Shown here one piece after another: positions 7,772-15,009 of a DNA stretch of 64,000 nt. Origin of the DNA: Lysobacter sp. TY2-98 (GTDB taxonomy: Bacteria; Pseudomonadota; Gammaproteobacteria; Xanthomonadales; Xanthomonadaceae). The stretch lies in assembly GCF_003367355.1 (NCBI RefSeq), contig NZ_CP031413.1:496001-560000 (forward strand). The letters are read 5' to 3'. Position numbers and translations under genes: made by a program. Each line of letters begins with the position of its first letter. The stretch's first letter is position 1. Below the pieces are notes generated by a model. The model searched no databases, was not told the DNA's origin, and saw only the letters and a list, made by a program, of their open reading frames with translations.

Positions 7772-7831
7772 GCCTAACACCTGAGTTAAGCCGCGCCGCG
7801 AAGCGGCGTCGGCTTGGACGAATTGTTAGGC
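7772..7831 (-). repeat. attC of cassette 31
   Basis: Heptamers gcctaac / gttaggc, standard core. Confidence 0.95.
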
Positions 7832-7836
7832 ATCAC

Positions 7837-8226
7837 CTACGAAGCCCGCTTTTCAAGTAGCTCCAGGTATTGCGTACAAATCTCGAGCTGCTTTATGGCT
7901 GGCTTACTGGTGAGCTTCTCTTCGTAGTCTTTAACCATTGCGGCGTTATAAGCATCAAGTGAGCCCCAGCCTTTCGGCGGGTTGGCGGACGCTGTCGCAT
8001 GGCCGCGCTCGACCGACGCGCGATTCGCTGCCGACCAAGCATCTGCCGCTGCGCGCATCCGAGCTTCATCGCCGATCGCCGGGCCACAAATCGTGACTGT
8101 CGGCTCAAGCCCGACACTTCTTAAGTAGTTCATCCAGTCGCCGAGCTCCGCGTCCGTTGGTTCGGCTGCAACCGACGAGCCGCTGATCGAGAGCAGGAGA
8201 AAAAGGGTTGTGATAAGGGATCTCAT
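7837..8226 (-). CDS. Cassette 31: secreted protein, unknown
   Basis: 129 residues from the ATG at 8226. Signal peptide MRSLITTLFLLLSISGSSVA, cleaved before AEPTDAEL. The mature part is mostly helical and has two cysteines (VTICGPAI and LEICTQYL). Terminal repeat GTTAGGCATCAC (12 nt). No family recognised. Confidence 0.78.
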   Translation of the reverse strand: MRSLITTLFLLLSISGSSVAAEPTDAELGDWMNYLRSVGLEPTVTICGPAIGDEARMRAAADAWSAANRASVERGHATASANPPKGWGSLDAYNAAMVKDYEEKLTSKPAIKQLEICTQYLELLEKRAS

Positions 8227-8242
8227 GAAATCTCCAAGTGAT

Positions 8243-8302
8243 GCCTAACACCTGAGTTAAGCCGCGCCGCGAAGCGGCGTCGGCTTGGACGAATTGTTAG
8301 GG
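8243..8302 (-). repeat. attC of cassette 30
   Basis: Heptamers gcctaac / gttaggg, standard core. Translated by the 8257-8748 ORF. Confidence 0.95.
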
Positions 8303-8748
8303 GGCAAGCGACGCATTACACGAACCAGCCAAAGCGCGACGCCGAGCGCGAAAAGGTTGACCCCGAGAATCCACGGCTTGTCCGACTGCAGGAGCGAGTA
8401 AGTGAATGTGCTGCCGAGGAAAAAATTGGCGTTGAAATTCAGAGGGGAGGCTTGCACGCTGACGGTTAAGTGAAAGCCGTTTGCGAAGAAGTAACCGAGA
8501 ACCGGCGACGAGAAAACAGGTACTTGAACCAGCCAAAATATTAGGTTCTTTCGTTCCGCGTCTGGTGATCCTTCCAGCATACGCACGCCGCACCAGAGGC
8601 CCCATGCGTATAGCGCCGCGAAGATCAGCGAGAAGAGCCACTCAATCGGATTGTGCTGCTGCGCGACGACAGACGTAACGGCGGCGATGCCGATCGCTCC
8701 GCCGCCTACGCCAAGAATTCCGATGACCCGGCGCTGCCAAACTTTCAT
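8257..8748 (-). CDS. Cassette 30: membrane protein with attC-encoded tail
   Basis: 163 residues from the ATG at 8748 (MKVWQRRVIG). Hydrophobic segments at about 9-31, 37-55, 68-90 and 123-143. The basic end of the last helix (VRVMRRLPP) runs straight into the attC-derived NNSSKPTPLRGAA. Terminal repeat GTTAGGGGGCAA (12 nt). No family recognised. Confidence 0.75.
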   Translation of the reverse strand: MKVWQRRVIGILGVGGGAIGIAAVTSVVAQQHNPIEWLFSLIFAALYAWGLWCGVRMLEGSPDAERKNLIFWLVQVPVFSSPVLGYFFANGFHLTVSVQASPLNFNANFFLGSTFTYSLLQSDKPWILGVNLFALGVALWLVRVMRRLPPNNSSKPTPLRGAA

Positions 8749-8754
8749 ATTGCC

Positions 8755-8814
8755 CCCTAACACCTGAGTTAAGCCGCGCCGCGAAGCGGCGTCGGCTTGG
8801 ACGAATTGTTAGGC
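8755..8814 (-). repeat. attC of cassette 29
   Basis: Heptamers ccctaac / gttaggc, standard core. Supplies the stop of the 8809-9078 ORF. Confidence 0.95.
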
Positions 8815-9078
8815 CTTAGCTACGTGCTGATAGACAACGAGAGCCGAGACCCAAGCGAGTACGAATGCTACATGGGCTAGGCCGCACACCGTGGCCCGCC
8901 AGCGGTAGGGAGAGCTCGGGTTAACCGCCGCGGCCCAAAGGCCTGCGACCGTTCTGGGGCGCAAGCCGCGGATCTCGCGGGGCAATAGCCAACTGCCTAC
9001 AAGCGCAACGGCCCACGCGGCAATCCCCGCAAGCACGCAGCCGATAAAGGCGGCAGAAGACGGATCCAAATTCGCCAT
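8809..9078 (-). CDS. Cassette 29: small membrane protein
   Basis: 89 residues from the ATG at 9078 (MANLDPSSA). Hydrophobic segments at about 9-32, 42-50 and 64-83. The leader GTTAGGCCTTAGACCAA is shared with cassette 13, whose protein is unrelated. The stop is supplied by attC. Confidence 0.72.
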   Translation of the reverse strand: MANLDPSSAAFIGCVLAGIAAWAVALVGSWLLPREIRGLRPRTVAGLWAAAVNPSSPYRWRATVCGLAHVAFVLAWVSALVVYQHVAKA

Positions 9079-9093
9079 TACGTTTGGTCTAAG

Positions 9094-9153
9094 GCCTAAC
9101 ACCTGAGTTAAGCCGCGCCGCGAAGCGGCGTCGGCTTGGACGAATTGTTAGGG
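9094..9153 (-). repeat. attC of cassette 28
   Basis: Heptamers gcctaac / gttaggg, standard core. Confidence 0.95.
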
Positions 9154-9154
9154 C

Positions 9155-9685
9155 TCACCGCCGGAATTCGGCGGCAATTGGCGCTGACATGAGTTTTGCC
9201 GCAATCCAGCTGAAGAGACCGCCAAAGGTAAGCGCGAAGATGACGCTGATAACGCCAATGGCCACAAAGAACGGGCCCATGTCGGGCGTACCTTGCGTTG
9301 CCGCGGCGGCAAACTGCTGGCGCATGGAAGAAAACATGCTGAACTGAATGACGACGCCCACAATTTGCCATGCGACCGCCAGCACCATGAGGCCAACAAA
9401 CGTGAGGCGTGCCCAGTTCCAGCGGCGCAATAGCCCGATTGAGCTGAGAAGCATGAGCGCGGAAACGGCCAGGAAGGCGAGAAGCACGACTTGGAAGTGA
9501 CCGAACATGAACGAAGCGAAGGGCGGCATGCCTGGTGCCGGCGCTTGCATTGCGTCGGCGAATTCCGGAGTGCGGAACATCGTTTGGAACATCACATTCT
9601 GCAAGACAGAGATTACGGTGCCGAAGCCCGATAGGACGATGAAGATCCAAGCAACGACGGTGACGAATTTGGATGGTTGCTGCAT
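9155..9685 (-). CDS. Cassette 28: four-helix membrane protein (copy of cassette 40)
   Basis: 176 residues, ATG at 9685. Protein and DNA appear identical to cassette 40 at an offset of 6,647 bp, including the TGA immediately after attC. This indicates a recent duplication by excision/integration or by recombination between attC sites. Function as for cassette 40: unknown membrane protein. Confidence 0.8.
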   Translation of the reverse strand: MQQPSKFVTVVAWIFIVLSGFGTVISVLQNVMFQTMFRTPEFADAMQAPAPGMPPFASFMFGHFQVVLLAFLAVSALMLLSSIGLLRRWNWARLTFVGLMVLAVAWQIVGVVIQFSMFSSMRQQFAAAATQGTPDMGPFFVAIGVISVIFALTFGGLFSWIAAKLMSAPIAAEFRR

Positions 9686-9721
9686 TGCCGACACAACATG
9701 CCCCTTAATGATTGATGTGAG

Positions 9722-9781
9722 CCCTAACACCTGAGTTAAGCCGCGCCGCGAAGCGGCGTCGGCTTGGACGAATTGTTAGGC
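9722..9781 (-). repeat. attC of cassette 27
   Basis: Heptamers ccctaac / gttaggc, standard core. Confidence 0.95.
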
Positions 9782-9841
9782 GACGGCCCGCGCTGTTGCG
9801 ATGCAGCAGCTAGCACGACTAGCCGCCCTGACCCATTCGGC

Positions 9842-10063
9842 TTAGCGATTGTCACGAAAGCTCCGGCGAAGCGCTTCTTGATACTGCGCCAAGGAAAAGC
9901 CTGGGCAAGCAGATGCAAGAGACTCGACAACCGAAGGCCACTCACCGACAGGGCTGGTTTGGGTCTCGGGCACATGATCCCACGCTCCGGCCGCCACCTC
10001 GCGCACGAGGCGATCAGCTTCCTCAGCAAGCTGCAGTCTTGCCACATGGGCCTGCTTGGTCAT
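9842..10063 (-). CDS. Cassette 27: 73-residue helical protein
   Basis: ATG at 10063 (MTKQAHVARL). Predicted mostly helical and amphipathic, acidic in the middle and basic at the end (QEALRRSFRDNR), without signal or membrane parts. The RBS is weak. The ORF sits centrally, 60 nt from the attC, and the cassette's terminal repeat is only 8 nt. The plus-strand ORF through this cassette reads attC sequence at both ends and is rejected. Confidence 0.55.
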   Translation of the reverse strand: MTKQAHVARLQLAEEADRLVREVAAGAWDHVPETQTSPVGEWPSVVESLASACPGFSLAQYQEALRRSFRDNR

Positions 10064-10097
10064 TGGTCGTGCCCGATCACTGAAGACTTCCTCCGCC

Positions 10098-10157
10098 GCC
10101 TAACACCTGAGTTAAGCCGCGCCGCGAAGCGGCGTCGGCTTGGACGAATTGTTAGGT
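10098..10157 (-). repeat. attC of cassette 26
   Basis: Heptamers gcctaac / gttaggt, standard core. Confidence 0.95.
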
Positions 10158-10167
10158 GCCTGCCCTA

Positions 10168-10605
10168 TTACTGGATCGAGTTGAGGATCATTCCTTCAAG
10201 GACGCCCTTGGAGTTGCAGGGAACCGTAAACACGTTGTTCTCGAAGCGGCGGGTCTCTGAAAACTCCGTGTTGACGCTCACAGTGGGCTTGCCCGCAGAG
10301 CGACTGACAAATACGTTGAAGTTCGCCCGACGGCCCTGAACCATAAAAAGCCCCGGCTTACCACAGTCCGCCATCGAGTCATCAAAGCGCGCGGCTTCGG
10401 CGTAAATGACGCCGCTGTCCTTCGCGATATTTTTTACTTGGATATTGCGCGACGCAAATGCCGCGACGATCTGCTCCCAAACCTCGTCGTAGCTCTTGTC
10501 GTAGGTCCGCGAGTTACTAACGGAGTAGTTGGCCGGCGCGGTTGCGCAACCCGCAAGCATGGCCACTAGCGATGCACCAAAAACCATCTTGAACGCATTC
10601 GACAT
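10168..10605 (-). CDS. Cassette 26: lipoprotein, unknown
   Basis: 145 residues from the ATG at 10605, with GGGGAGAG upstream. The signal peptide ends in a lipobox (MLAGC, Cys20), so the product is lipid-anchored. The mature domain (YDKSYDEVWEQIVAAF, then beta strands) resembles small periplasmic BON/LPS-like or DUF-type lipoproteins. A disulfide is possible between DCGKP and VPCNS. No firm family. Confidence 0.8.
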   Translation of the reverse strand: MSNAFKMVFGASLVAMLAGCATAPANYSVSNSRTYDKSYDEVWEQIVAAFASRNIQVKNIAKDSGVIYAEAARFDDSMADCGKPGLFMVQGRRANFNVFVSRSAGKPTVSVNTEFSETRRFENNVFTVPCNSKGVLEGMILNSIQ

Positions 10606-10666
10606 GACACTCTCCCCTGGGTGAGTTGAAATTGAACCACGCCAGCGCTGGTGCCACAAAGCTGGC

Positions 10667-10726
10667 ACCTAACACCTGAGTTGACCCGCGCCGCGAAGCG
10701 GCGTCGGGTTGAACGAATTGTTAGAG
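10667..10726 (-). repeat. attC of cassette 25 (divergent)
   Basis: Heptamers acctaac / gttagag. Stem carries the compensated change gttgacccgc / gcgggttgaac. The right heptamer does not match the other end of its own cassette (cgctaac). Confidence 0.93.
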
Positions 10727-11002
10727 ATCACACGCCGATCCATTGGCTTGCCGACCCCACATGCCGAAGTGTGCCACGTGAGCTGATTGCGAGCTGCGGC
10801 CGTGAGCAGAGTGATGCGGACCGCACTCTGCGAGAGCTAAAGGTCAACCCAAGCCGGGCGGAGCAGGGCAGTAGCGAGCAGCCATCTTGGAGCGCGCTCG
10901 GCGGGGAGCCAGAGTGTCCGCAATGCGGCCATGAACGCGACGACGAGGTTGGAACCAATTCGCCGGAACCAATTCAAGAAGCGATGTGCTTCCCAGTGTG
11001 AG
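10727..11002 (-). other. Cassette 25: no convincing ORF
   Basis: 276 bp. The best minus-strand candidate is a 46-codon frame from a TTG at 10977 to a TAG at 10837, with a hydrophobic centre (NLVVAFMAALRTLWLP). It has no RBS, so it is not called. The longer plus-strand frame starts in the attC and reads through it. The cassette may be non-coding. Confidence 0.5.
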
Positions 11003-11062
11003 CGCTAACACCTGAGTTAAGCCGCGCCGCGAAGCGGCGTCGGCTTGGACGAATTGTTAGGG
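11003..11062 (-). repeat. attC of cassette 24
   Basis: Heptamers cgctaac / gttaggg, standard core. Supplies the stop of the 11057-11446 ORF. Confidence 0.95.
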
Positions 11063-11446
11063 GGCAAGCCCCGCCTCTGCGTGTACATGGTACGGCGGCT
11101 GCTTGACTCGGATGGCCTCGGGCACAGGCTCCGAATTGGAATTGCAGTCAATTTCGACGAACGAGAGGTTTCCGGCCGCATCCGAGAAGAGCACGATCTC
11201 GAGAGACTTTCCGGAGGGCTCAAGGCACAGGGCGCTTTGGAAGAACGCCCCACCGCCTCGGCCGGGCAACGCGAGCGGCGCGAGACCCGCTTCGGCAGGA
11301 ACGGCAACCGCAAAGCTGTTGCACCCGCACTCGCAGAACTCAGAGAACCACGCGGCACCGAGCTGCGCTGCTAGCCGTGCCGGCTGCGGGAACCCAGCGT
11401 GAGTGACAAGGAACTCTTTCCAGAACTCCAGCCGCTGAGCATCCAC
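11057..11446 (-). CDS. Cassette 24: soluble protein, GTG start
   Basis: 129 residues from a GTG at 11446 (MDAQRLEFWKEF); the nearby ATG at 11442 is in another frame. Contains a CECGC cluster at about residues 38-42, which could bind metal or form disulfides. Ends in the attC-supplied TAA. Terminal repeat GTTAGGGGGCA. No family recognised. Confidence 0.68.
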   Translation of the reverse strand: MDAQRLEFWKEFLVTHAGFPQPARLAAQLGAAWFSEFCECGCNSFAVAVPAEAGLAPLALPGRGGGAFFQSALCLEPSGKSLEIVLFSDAAGNLSFVEIDCNSNSEPVPEAIRVKQPPYHVHAEAGLAP

Positions 11447-11453
11447 CGCTGCC

Positions 11454-11513
11454 CCCTAACACCTGAGTTAAGCCGCGCCGCGAAGCGGCGTCGGCTTGGA
11501 CGAATTGTTAGGC
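11454..11513 (-). repeat. attC of cassette 23
   Basis: Heptamers ccctaac / gttaggc, standard core. Supplies the stop of the 11508-11855 ORF. Confidence 0.95.
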
Positions 11514-11855
11514 AGTGTACCCAAGCGCCGCCATGACGATGGAGACAACAAAGAGCAGCGCCACCGGCACGACGCCGAATAGCGCGGCAAGCCATAGGGC
11601 CAGGCGCCGAAACGGCGCCACTATTGCAGCAGCCAAGAGCCCCGCGCCCACGCAATATGGCAGTGCTCCGCGGGCGAACATGTTGGAGAGCGACGGACCT
11701 GTGCTTCCGAGTAGAGCGAGGCTGACGCCCCAAATTGCTACCGGCACTGAAGTGAAGCCGACGAACGCGCCTAACGCGCAGTGGCGAACACGCATGGCGG
11801 GGCCGACCACGCTGCGCACCTCAGAAGACGGCGCTTGGTACAAATCTCGGTCCAC
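11508..11855 (-). CDS. Cassette 23: membrane protein starting inside the cassette end
   Basis: 115 residues from a GTG at 11855, two bases past the R' heptamer (GTTAGGCAGTGG). The M-x-x-D-L-Y-Q-A-P opening is typical of small membrane proteins with a PYxAP-type N-terminus. Hydrophobic segments at about 27-49, 63-77 and 84-110. With so short a leader the attC itself must carry any ribosome site (TTAGGCA is a poor one). The stop comes from attC. Confidence 0.68.
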   Translation of the reverse strand: MDRDLYQAPSSEVRSVVGPAMRVRHCALGAFVGFTSVPVAIWGVSLALLGSTGPSLSNMFARGALPYCVGAGLLAAAIVAPFRRLALWLAALFGVVPVALLFVVSIVMAALGYTA

Positions 11856-11856
11856 T

Positions 11857-11916
11857 GCCTAACACCTGAGTTAAGCCGCGCCGCGAAGCGGCGTCGGCTT
11901 GGACGAATTGTTAGGC
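11857..11916 (-). repeat. attC of cassette 22
   Basis: Heptamers gcctaac / gttaggc, standard core. Supplies the stop of the 11911-12276 ORF. Confidence 0.95.
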
Positions 11917-12276
11917 GCCCGCCGCGCCGCTCGCTTCCCTTGAACGTGGACATTTTGTGGTGTTCGTTGGAGGAACAGCCTGCCGCAATTTTGGATCAAA
12001 AGCGTATTCCTCGGACGCTTCACTTGGCGGCCTTCCCCAAGAGACCTTGAGTCTGGTGCCGGCGACGGACCATTTGCCGCGAAAGGTCTCGCTGCTGATC
12101 AGATAATTGTCGCGAATGGTGACCAGCGCTACTCCATTCTTCAGAAACGCAAACTCGCCCTCCCAGTCGCCGACTTGGTAGCAGAGAGGCGTGAGCGATG
12201 ACCCCCGCGCCAAAGCGCTAGGGCCCGGAGCTAGCGAGACGGCTACAACTGCGAGCAACCACGCGACGGACTTCAT
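11911..12276 (-). CDS. Cassette 22: secreted protein, unknown
   Basis: 121 residues from the ATG at 12276 (MKSVAWLLAVVAVSL), whose signal peptide ends near ALARG. The body has a beta-rich segment (WEGEFAFLKNGVALVTIRDN) and a basic, Pro/Thr-rich end. Only three nucleotides separate TTAGGC from a point two bases before the ATG, so the leader is almost absent. Terminal repeat 8 nt. Confidence 0.7.
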   Translation of the reverse strand: MKSVAWLLAVVAVSLAPGPSALARGSSLTPLCYQVGDWEGEFAFLKNGVALVTIRDNYLISSETFRGKWSVAGTRLKVSWGRPPSEASEEYAFDPKLRQAVPPTNTTKCPRSREASGAAGA

Positions 12277-12278
12277 AC

Positions 12279-12390
12279 GCCTAACACCTGAGTTAAGCCG
12301 CGCTGCGTAGTAGAGGTAAACATAGGGCAAGCTTTATCTGCCCTATGTTTGCCGGAACGAAGCGGCGTCGGCTTGAACGAATCGTTAGGC
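12279..12390 (-). repeat. attC of cassette 21, long variant (112 bp)
   Basis: Heptamers gcctaac / gttaggc. The usual gaa loop is replaced by about 50 bp forming a second hairpin: GGTAAACATAGGGCA at 12,315 pairs with TGCCCTATGTTTGCC with one mismatch around a nine-base loop. The outer stem keeps the array sequence. It is the only long attC here. Confidence 0.92.
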
Positions 12391-12678
12391 CCCGCCCAAG
12401 TTCGACAACTCTGCCAGCGGACGCCCAACTGCCAGCCGCGATAGTACGACGGCCCGTGGTAAGGATGCTGCGGCCCGCACGCGACCGAAGGTGAAACCGA
12501 CGAGCGCGAGGCGTGGACGCCGAACTGGCCGTGAGCGACGCGGCGGGACCAGTGAGCGCAACGGGGACGCGCTTGCTCAAGTGCAACATGGAGCTGCCAC
12601 CCGCGAGCCGAAGAACTTGGTGCTCGATCAACCGGGCTTTGCCGGTGAACTACACGCTGCGTGGAACCGCAGTGCGGG
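12391..12678 (-). other. Cassette 21: no convincing ORF
   Basis: 288 bp. The longest minus frame from an ATG (MLHLSKRVPVAL, at about 12,590) has no RBS and only ends inside the attC. No conserved domain is visible. The terminal repeat is 12 nt (GTTAGGCCCCGC), unusual for an ORF-less cassette here. Confidence 0.5.
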
Positions 12679-12738
12679 GCCTAACACCTGAGTTAAGCCG
12701 CGCCACGAAGTGGCGTCGGCTTGGACGAATTGTTAGCT
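12679..12738 (-). repeat. attC of cassette 20 (cacgaagtg variant)
   Basis: Heptamers gcctaac / gttagct. The loop-closing pair is changed on both sides (gccacgaagtggc), which preserves the stem. Shared only with the attC of cassette 11. Confidence 0.95.
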
Positions 12739-13122
12739 GCCAGACGACAGCAGCGGGTTGCGCTCATCGAAGCCGGCTGAGAGGTCGGGCATTTCACCGG
12801 CGAAGAAGCCCTCAAACACCAACTGAAACCGCTCTTTAGCCTCGTAGAGCTTCTCGGGCTCCATGTTTTTGATTGTGTAGACATCGTTCGGATCGAGGTG
12901 TGCAGCTAAGAGGCTGAAAGTAGCGCTGAAGAGCCGAAATGCTCGCCGGCGTAGCTCCGGATCGGAGCCGACCGCGCCGACAAGTTGAAACAGCGCCCAT
13001 TCCACTTTCCAGTACTCGTCCTGTGACCAGGTTGCATCCTCGTATAGGCATGCCCTGAAGGAAGTTTCGTCGAACTCGCCGGACCACGGGTGGTTTCTCG
13101 CAATTACCGTGTAGGCATCCAT
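12733..13122 (-). CDS. Cassette 20: soluble protein, intact copy
   Basis: 129 residues from the ATG at 13122 (MDAYTVIARNHP). All-soluble, helix-rich and Trp/Glu-rich (SQDEYWKVEWALFQLVGAVG), reminiscent of immunity-type proteins, but the family is not certain. Cassette 11 is a near-copy differing at about four bases, one of which makes a stop. Terminal repeat GTTAGCTGCCA. The stop comes from attC. Confidence 0.78.
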   Translation of the reverse strand: MDAYTVIARNHPWSGEFDETSFRACLYEDATWSQDEYWKVEWALFQLVGAVGSDPELRRRAFRLFSATFSLLAAHLDPNDVYTIKNMEPEKLYEAKERFQLVFEGFFAGEMPDLSAGFDERNPLLSSGS

Positions 13123-13125
13123 GGC

Positions 13126-13185
13126 AGCTAACACCTGAGTTAAGCCGCGCCGCGAAGCGGCGTCGGCTTGGACGAATTGTTAGGC
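13126..13185 (-). repeat. attC of cassette 19
   Basis: Heptamers agctaac / gttaggc, standard core. Confidence 0.95.
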
Positions 13186-13518
13186 CAAGCTTGAACGGGC
13201 CGAGGGCAGTGAGCAACCGGGCGCGAGATGACGCCCGAAGCGAGGGCCGCGATCAGGAGCTTGGACACGCGACGGCGAGCTTTTCCGCGTTGCCCCGAAG
13301 CCGAGGCGCGTTCTACCCGTGAGCCGGAAATACGGTTGGGGGCGAGTCGGTACTTTAGGGAGAATCGGTGTCCGACCGCGCACGACTCGGACAGCGAGGA
13401 AACGGTTGCGGCAGAGCGAGCGCGGCCAGACGTTTCCGGAGCGAGCGTTGCAACGCGAATTAGTTGCCGAAGCAGCGAGCACCACGTTGCGATGCGGCGC
13501 TTACGACAACCGACCGAG
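13186..13518 (-). other. Cassette 19: no convincing ORF
   Basis: 333 bp. The minus-strand frame 13180-13485 (GTG start, MVLAASATNSRC) is Arg/Ser/Pro-rich, without RBS, and looks like an open frame in GC-rich non-coding DNA. The plus frame reads attC. The terminal repeat is only 8 nt. No other signal seen. Confidence 0.5.
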
Positions 13519-13578
13519 GCCTAACACCTGAGTTAAGCCGCGCCGCGAAGCGGCGTCGGCTTGGACGAATTGTTAGGC
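13519..13578 (-). repeat. attC of cassette 18
   Basis: Heptamers gcctaac / gttaggc, standard core. Supplies the stop of the 13573-13935 ORF. Confidence 0.95.
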
Positions 13579-13935
13579 CCCAACCCCGACCGCTGAGGTT
13601 GGAATGCCCAGGTATTGCGCCAACGAGATGGCCCGAGGCGCGATCTTGAGCGGAGAGTCTGCATCAAACGGGGCGGGCTCGCCGCTTAAGTTGTACAGCG
13701 TCTTGGCACACGCTTCCTCAAAAGAATACTGGGCAGATCTCACAAGATCATCGCGTTGCTCAGCCTCCAAGCTTTTGGCGCGGATCCGTTGGAAGAGTTC
13801 ATGGCAATCCTTCCACCGTGCCGGGTTGTCGGCCTTTTCGGCGAGCTCTAGCAACGTGCCGCGATCTTGGCACTTGGGCTCAAACAACCACACGAGCATT
13901 AGGATTTCATCTGCAAGATGTCCGCAAGCTTCCAT
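13573..13935 (-). CDS. Cassette 18: soluble helical protein
   Basis: 120 residues from the ATG at 13935 (MEACGHLADEIL). Predicted helical throughout, acidic N-terminal half, cysteines at 4, 22, 44 and 76. The ATG lies directly after the 12-nt terminal repeat GTTAGGCCCCAA. No family recognised. The stop comes from attC. Confidence 0.75.
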   Translation of the reverse strand: MEACGHLADEILMLVWLFEPKCQDRGTLLELAEKADNPARWKDCHELFQRIRAKSLEAEQRDDLVRSAQYSFEEACAKTLYNLSGEPAPFDADSPLKIAPRAISLAQYLGIPTSAVGVGA

Positions 13936-13939
13936 TGGG

Positions 13940-13999
13940 GCCTAACACCTGAGTTAAGCCGCGCCGCGAAGCGGCGTCGGCTTGGACGAATTGTTAGGC
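13940..13999 (-). repeat. attC of cassette 17
   Basis: Heptamers gcctaac / gttaggc, standard core. Confidence 0.95.
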
Positions 14000-14006
14000 C
14001 CCACCG

Positions 14007-14585
14007 TCAAAGAACCGCGGGGATCAGCGCCTTCGTGCGCTGGCGATATGCCGCGTAAGCAGGACCGAAATGCTGGCCAAGCCAAGTCTCCTCTAGGCGC
14101 AGTTTGCGCCAGAACGATACGAAGACAATGGCCACGGCCAATAGGCCGCGCCAATCCCCGACCATGACCGCGTTGCCGAGAAACAGCAGCAGAAATCCGG
14201 TGTAGATCGGGTGCCGGATGAAGCGGTATGGCCCTTGCTGGATGAGTTCGTGATCGTGCTTGAGCTGGACGGTAGCGCTCCAATTCCTGCCGAGCAGCAT
14301 GCGAGCGTAGATGCAGAGTAGGGCGCCGGCGACGGCGAGACCGAGCCCGACCGCATAGACCGGAACGGTGTGCGGCACAAACTGCTCGCGAAGCAACGAG
14401 TGGCCGAACCAAGGTCCTGGGCCGAGCAACAACACCGCGACCAGCAACGGCAGCCAGTAGGCGGCCACGCGCACCGCAAGTGACTCCTGTGACGCGACAC
14501 CTTTGGCTGAGCGCGCGGACCACAACCAATAACCGATCACCACCAACCACGTGATCCGGAGTGCGTGTTCAAAAAACGGCGGCAT
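14007..14585 (-). CDS. Cassette 17: ICMT/PEMT-like membrane methyltransferase
   Basis: 192 residues from the ATG at 14585 with CAGGAGAG upstream; a TTG one codon earlier is ignored. Multi-spanning (about 10-23, 41-56, 75-96 and 125-160) with the isoprenylcysteine carboxyl methyltransferase-family signature: GPYRFIRHPIYTG at about 118-130, then a paired Glu (EETWL) and FGPAYAAYRQR near the end. Such enzymes transfer methyl from S-adenosylmethionine to lipids or carboxylates; the substrate is unknown. Terminal repeat GTTAGGCCCCAC. Confidence 0.88.
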   Translation of the reverse strand: MPPFFEHALRITWLVVIGYWLWSARSAKGVASQESLAVRVAAYWLPLLVAVLLLGPGPWFGHSLLREQFVPHTVPVYAVGLGLAVAGALLCIYARMLLGRNWSATVQLKHDHELIQQGPYRFIRHPIYTGFLLLFLGNAVMVGDWRGLLAVAIVFVSFWRKLRLEETWLGQHFGPAYAAYRQRTKALIPAVL

Positions 14586-14601
14586 CAAACTCTCCTGTGG
14601 G

Positions 14602-14661
14602 GCCTAACACCTGAGTTAAGCCGCGCCGCGAAGCGGCGTCGGCTTGGACGAATTGTTAGGC
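14602..14661 (-). repeat. attC of cassette 16
   Basis: Heptamers gcctaac / gttaggc, standard core. Confidence 0.95.
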
Positions 14662-14946
14662 CACGCCCGATTGATTGCAGCGCGCACTAACACGAGCCGG
14701 GATTGTAGGCCCGGGATCCCGCCACTCGTCGCCCGCAAGTGTCTCGATCGGTGGGAAATCGGTCTGGCACCATTGGCGCAACTGCCTACTCGAGAGCGAG
14801 CACGTGAGCACTAACGACCTGTGGGCGTTTCGGGGAGACAAACCTCGGCTTGTAGCGTTCGTAGCCCGTGAGATCCGGCTCGTTCTGGTCGCCGCGCTGG
14901 TAGCTCTTGGATATTTTCTGCGGTAGCGGCGAATTTCTGGTGCGGG
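14662..14946 (+). other. Cassette 16: no clear minus-strand ORF; possible small plus-strand membrane peptide
   Basis: 285 bp. The minus strand offers no plausible start. On the plus strand a GTG at 14804, with GAGAGCGAG upstream, opens a 40-residue frame to 14926 (STNDLWAFRGDKP, then a hydrophobic LVLVAALVALGYFLR tail) that could be a tail-anchored peptide. The evidence is thin, so it is not called as a gene. The terminal repeat is 8 nt. Confidence 0.4.
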
Positions 14947-15006
14947 GCCTAACACCTGAGTTAAGCCGCGCCGCGAAGCGGCGTCGGCTTGGACGAATTG
15001 TTAGGC
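14947..15006 (-). repeat. attC of cassette 15
   Basis: Heptamers gcctaac / gttaggc, standard core. Confidence 0.95.
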
Positions 15007-15009
15007 CCC

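Noticed and set aside
10837..10977. 46-residue TTG-start peptide in cassette 25
   Set aside because: No ribosome site and a rare start codon; noted only as a possibility.
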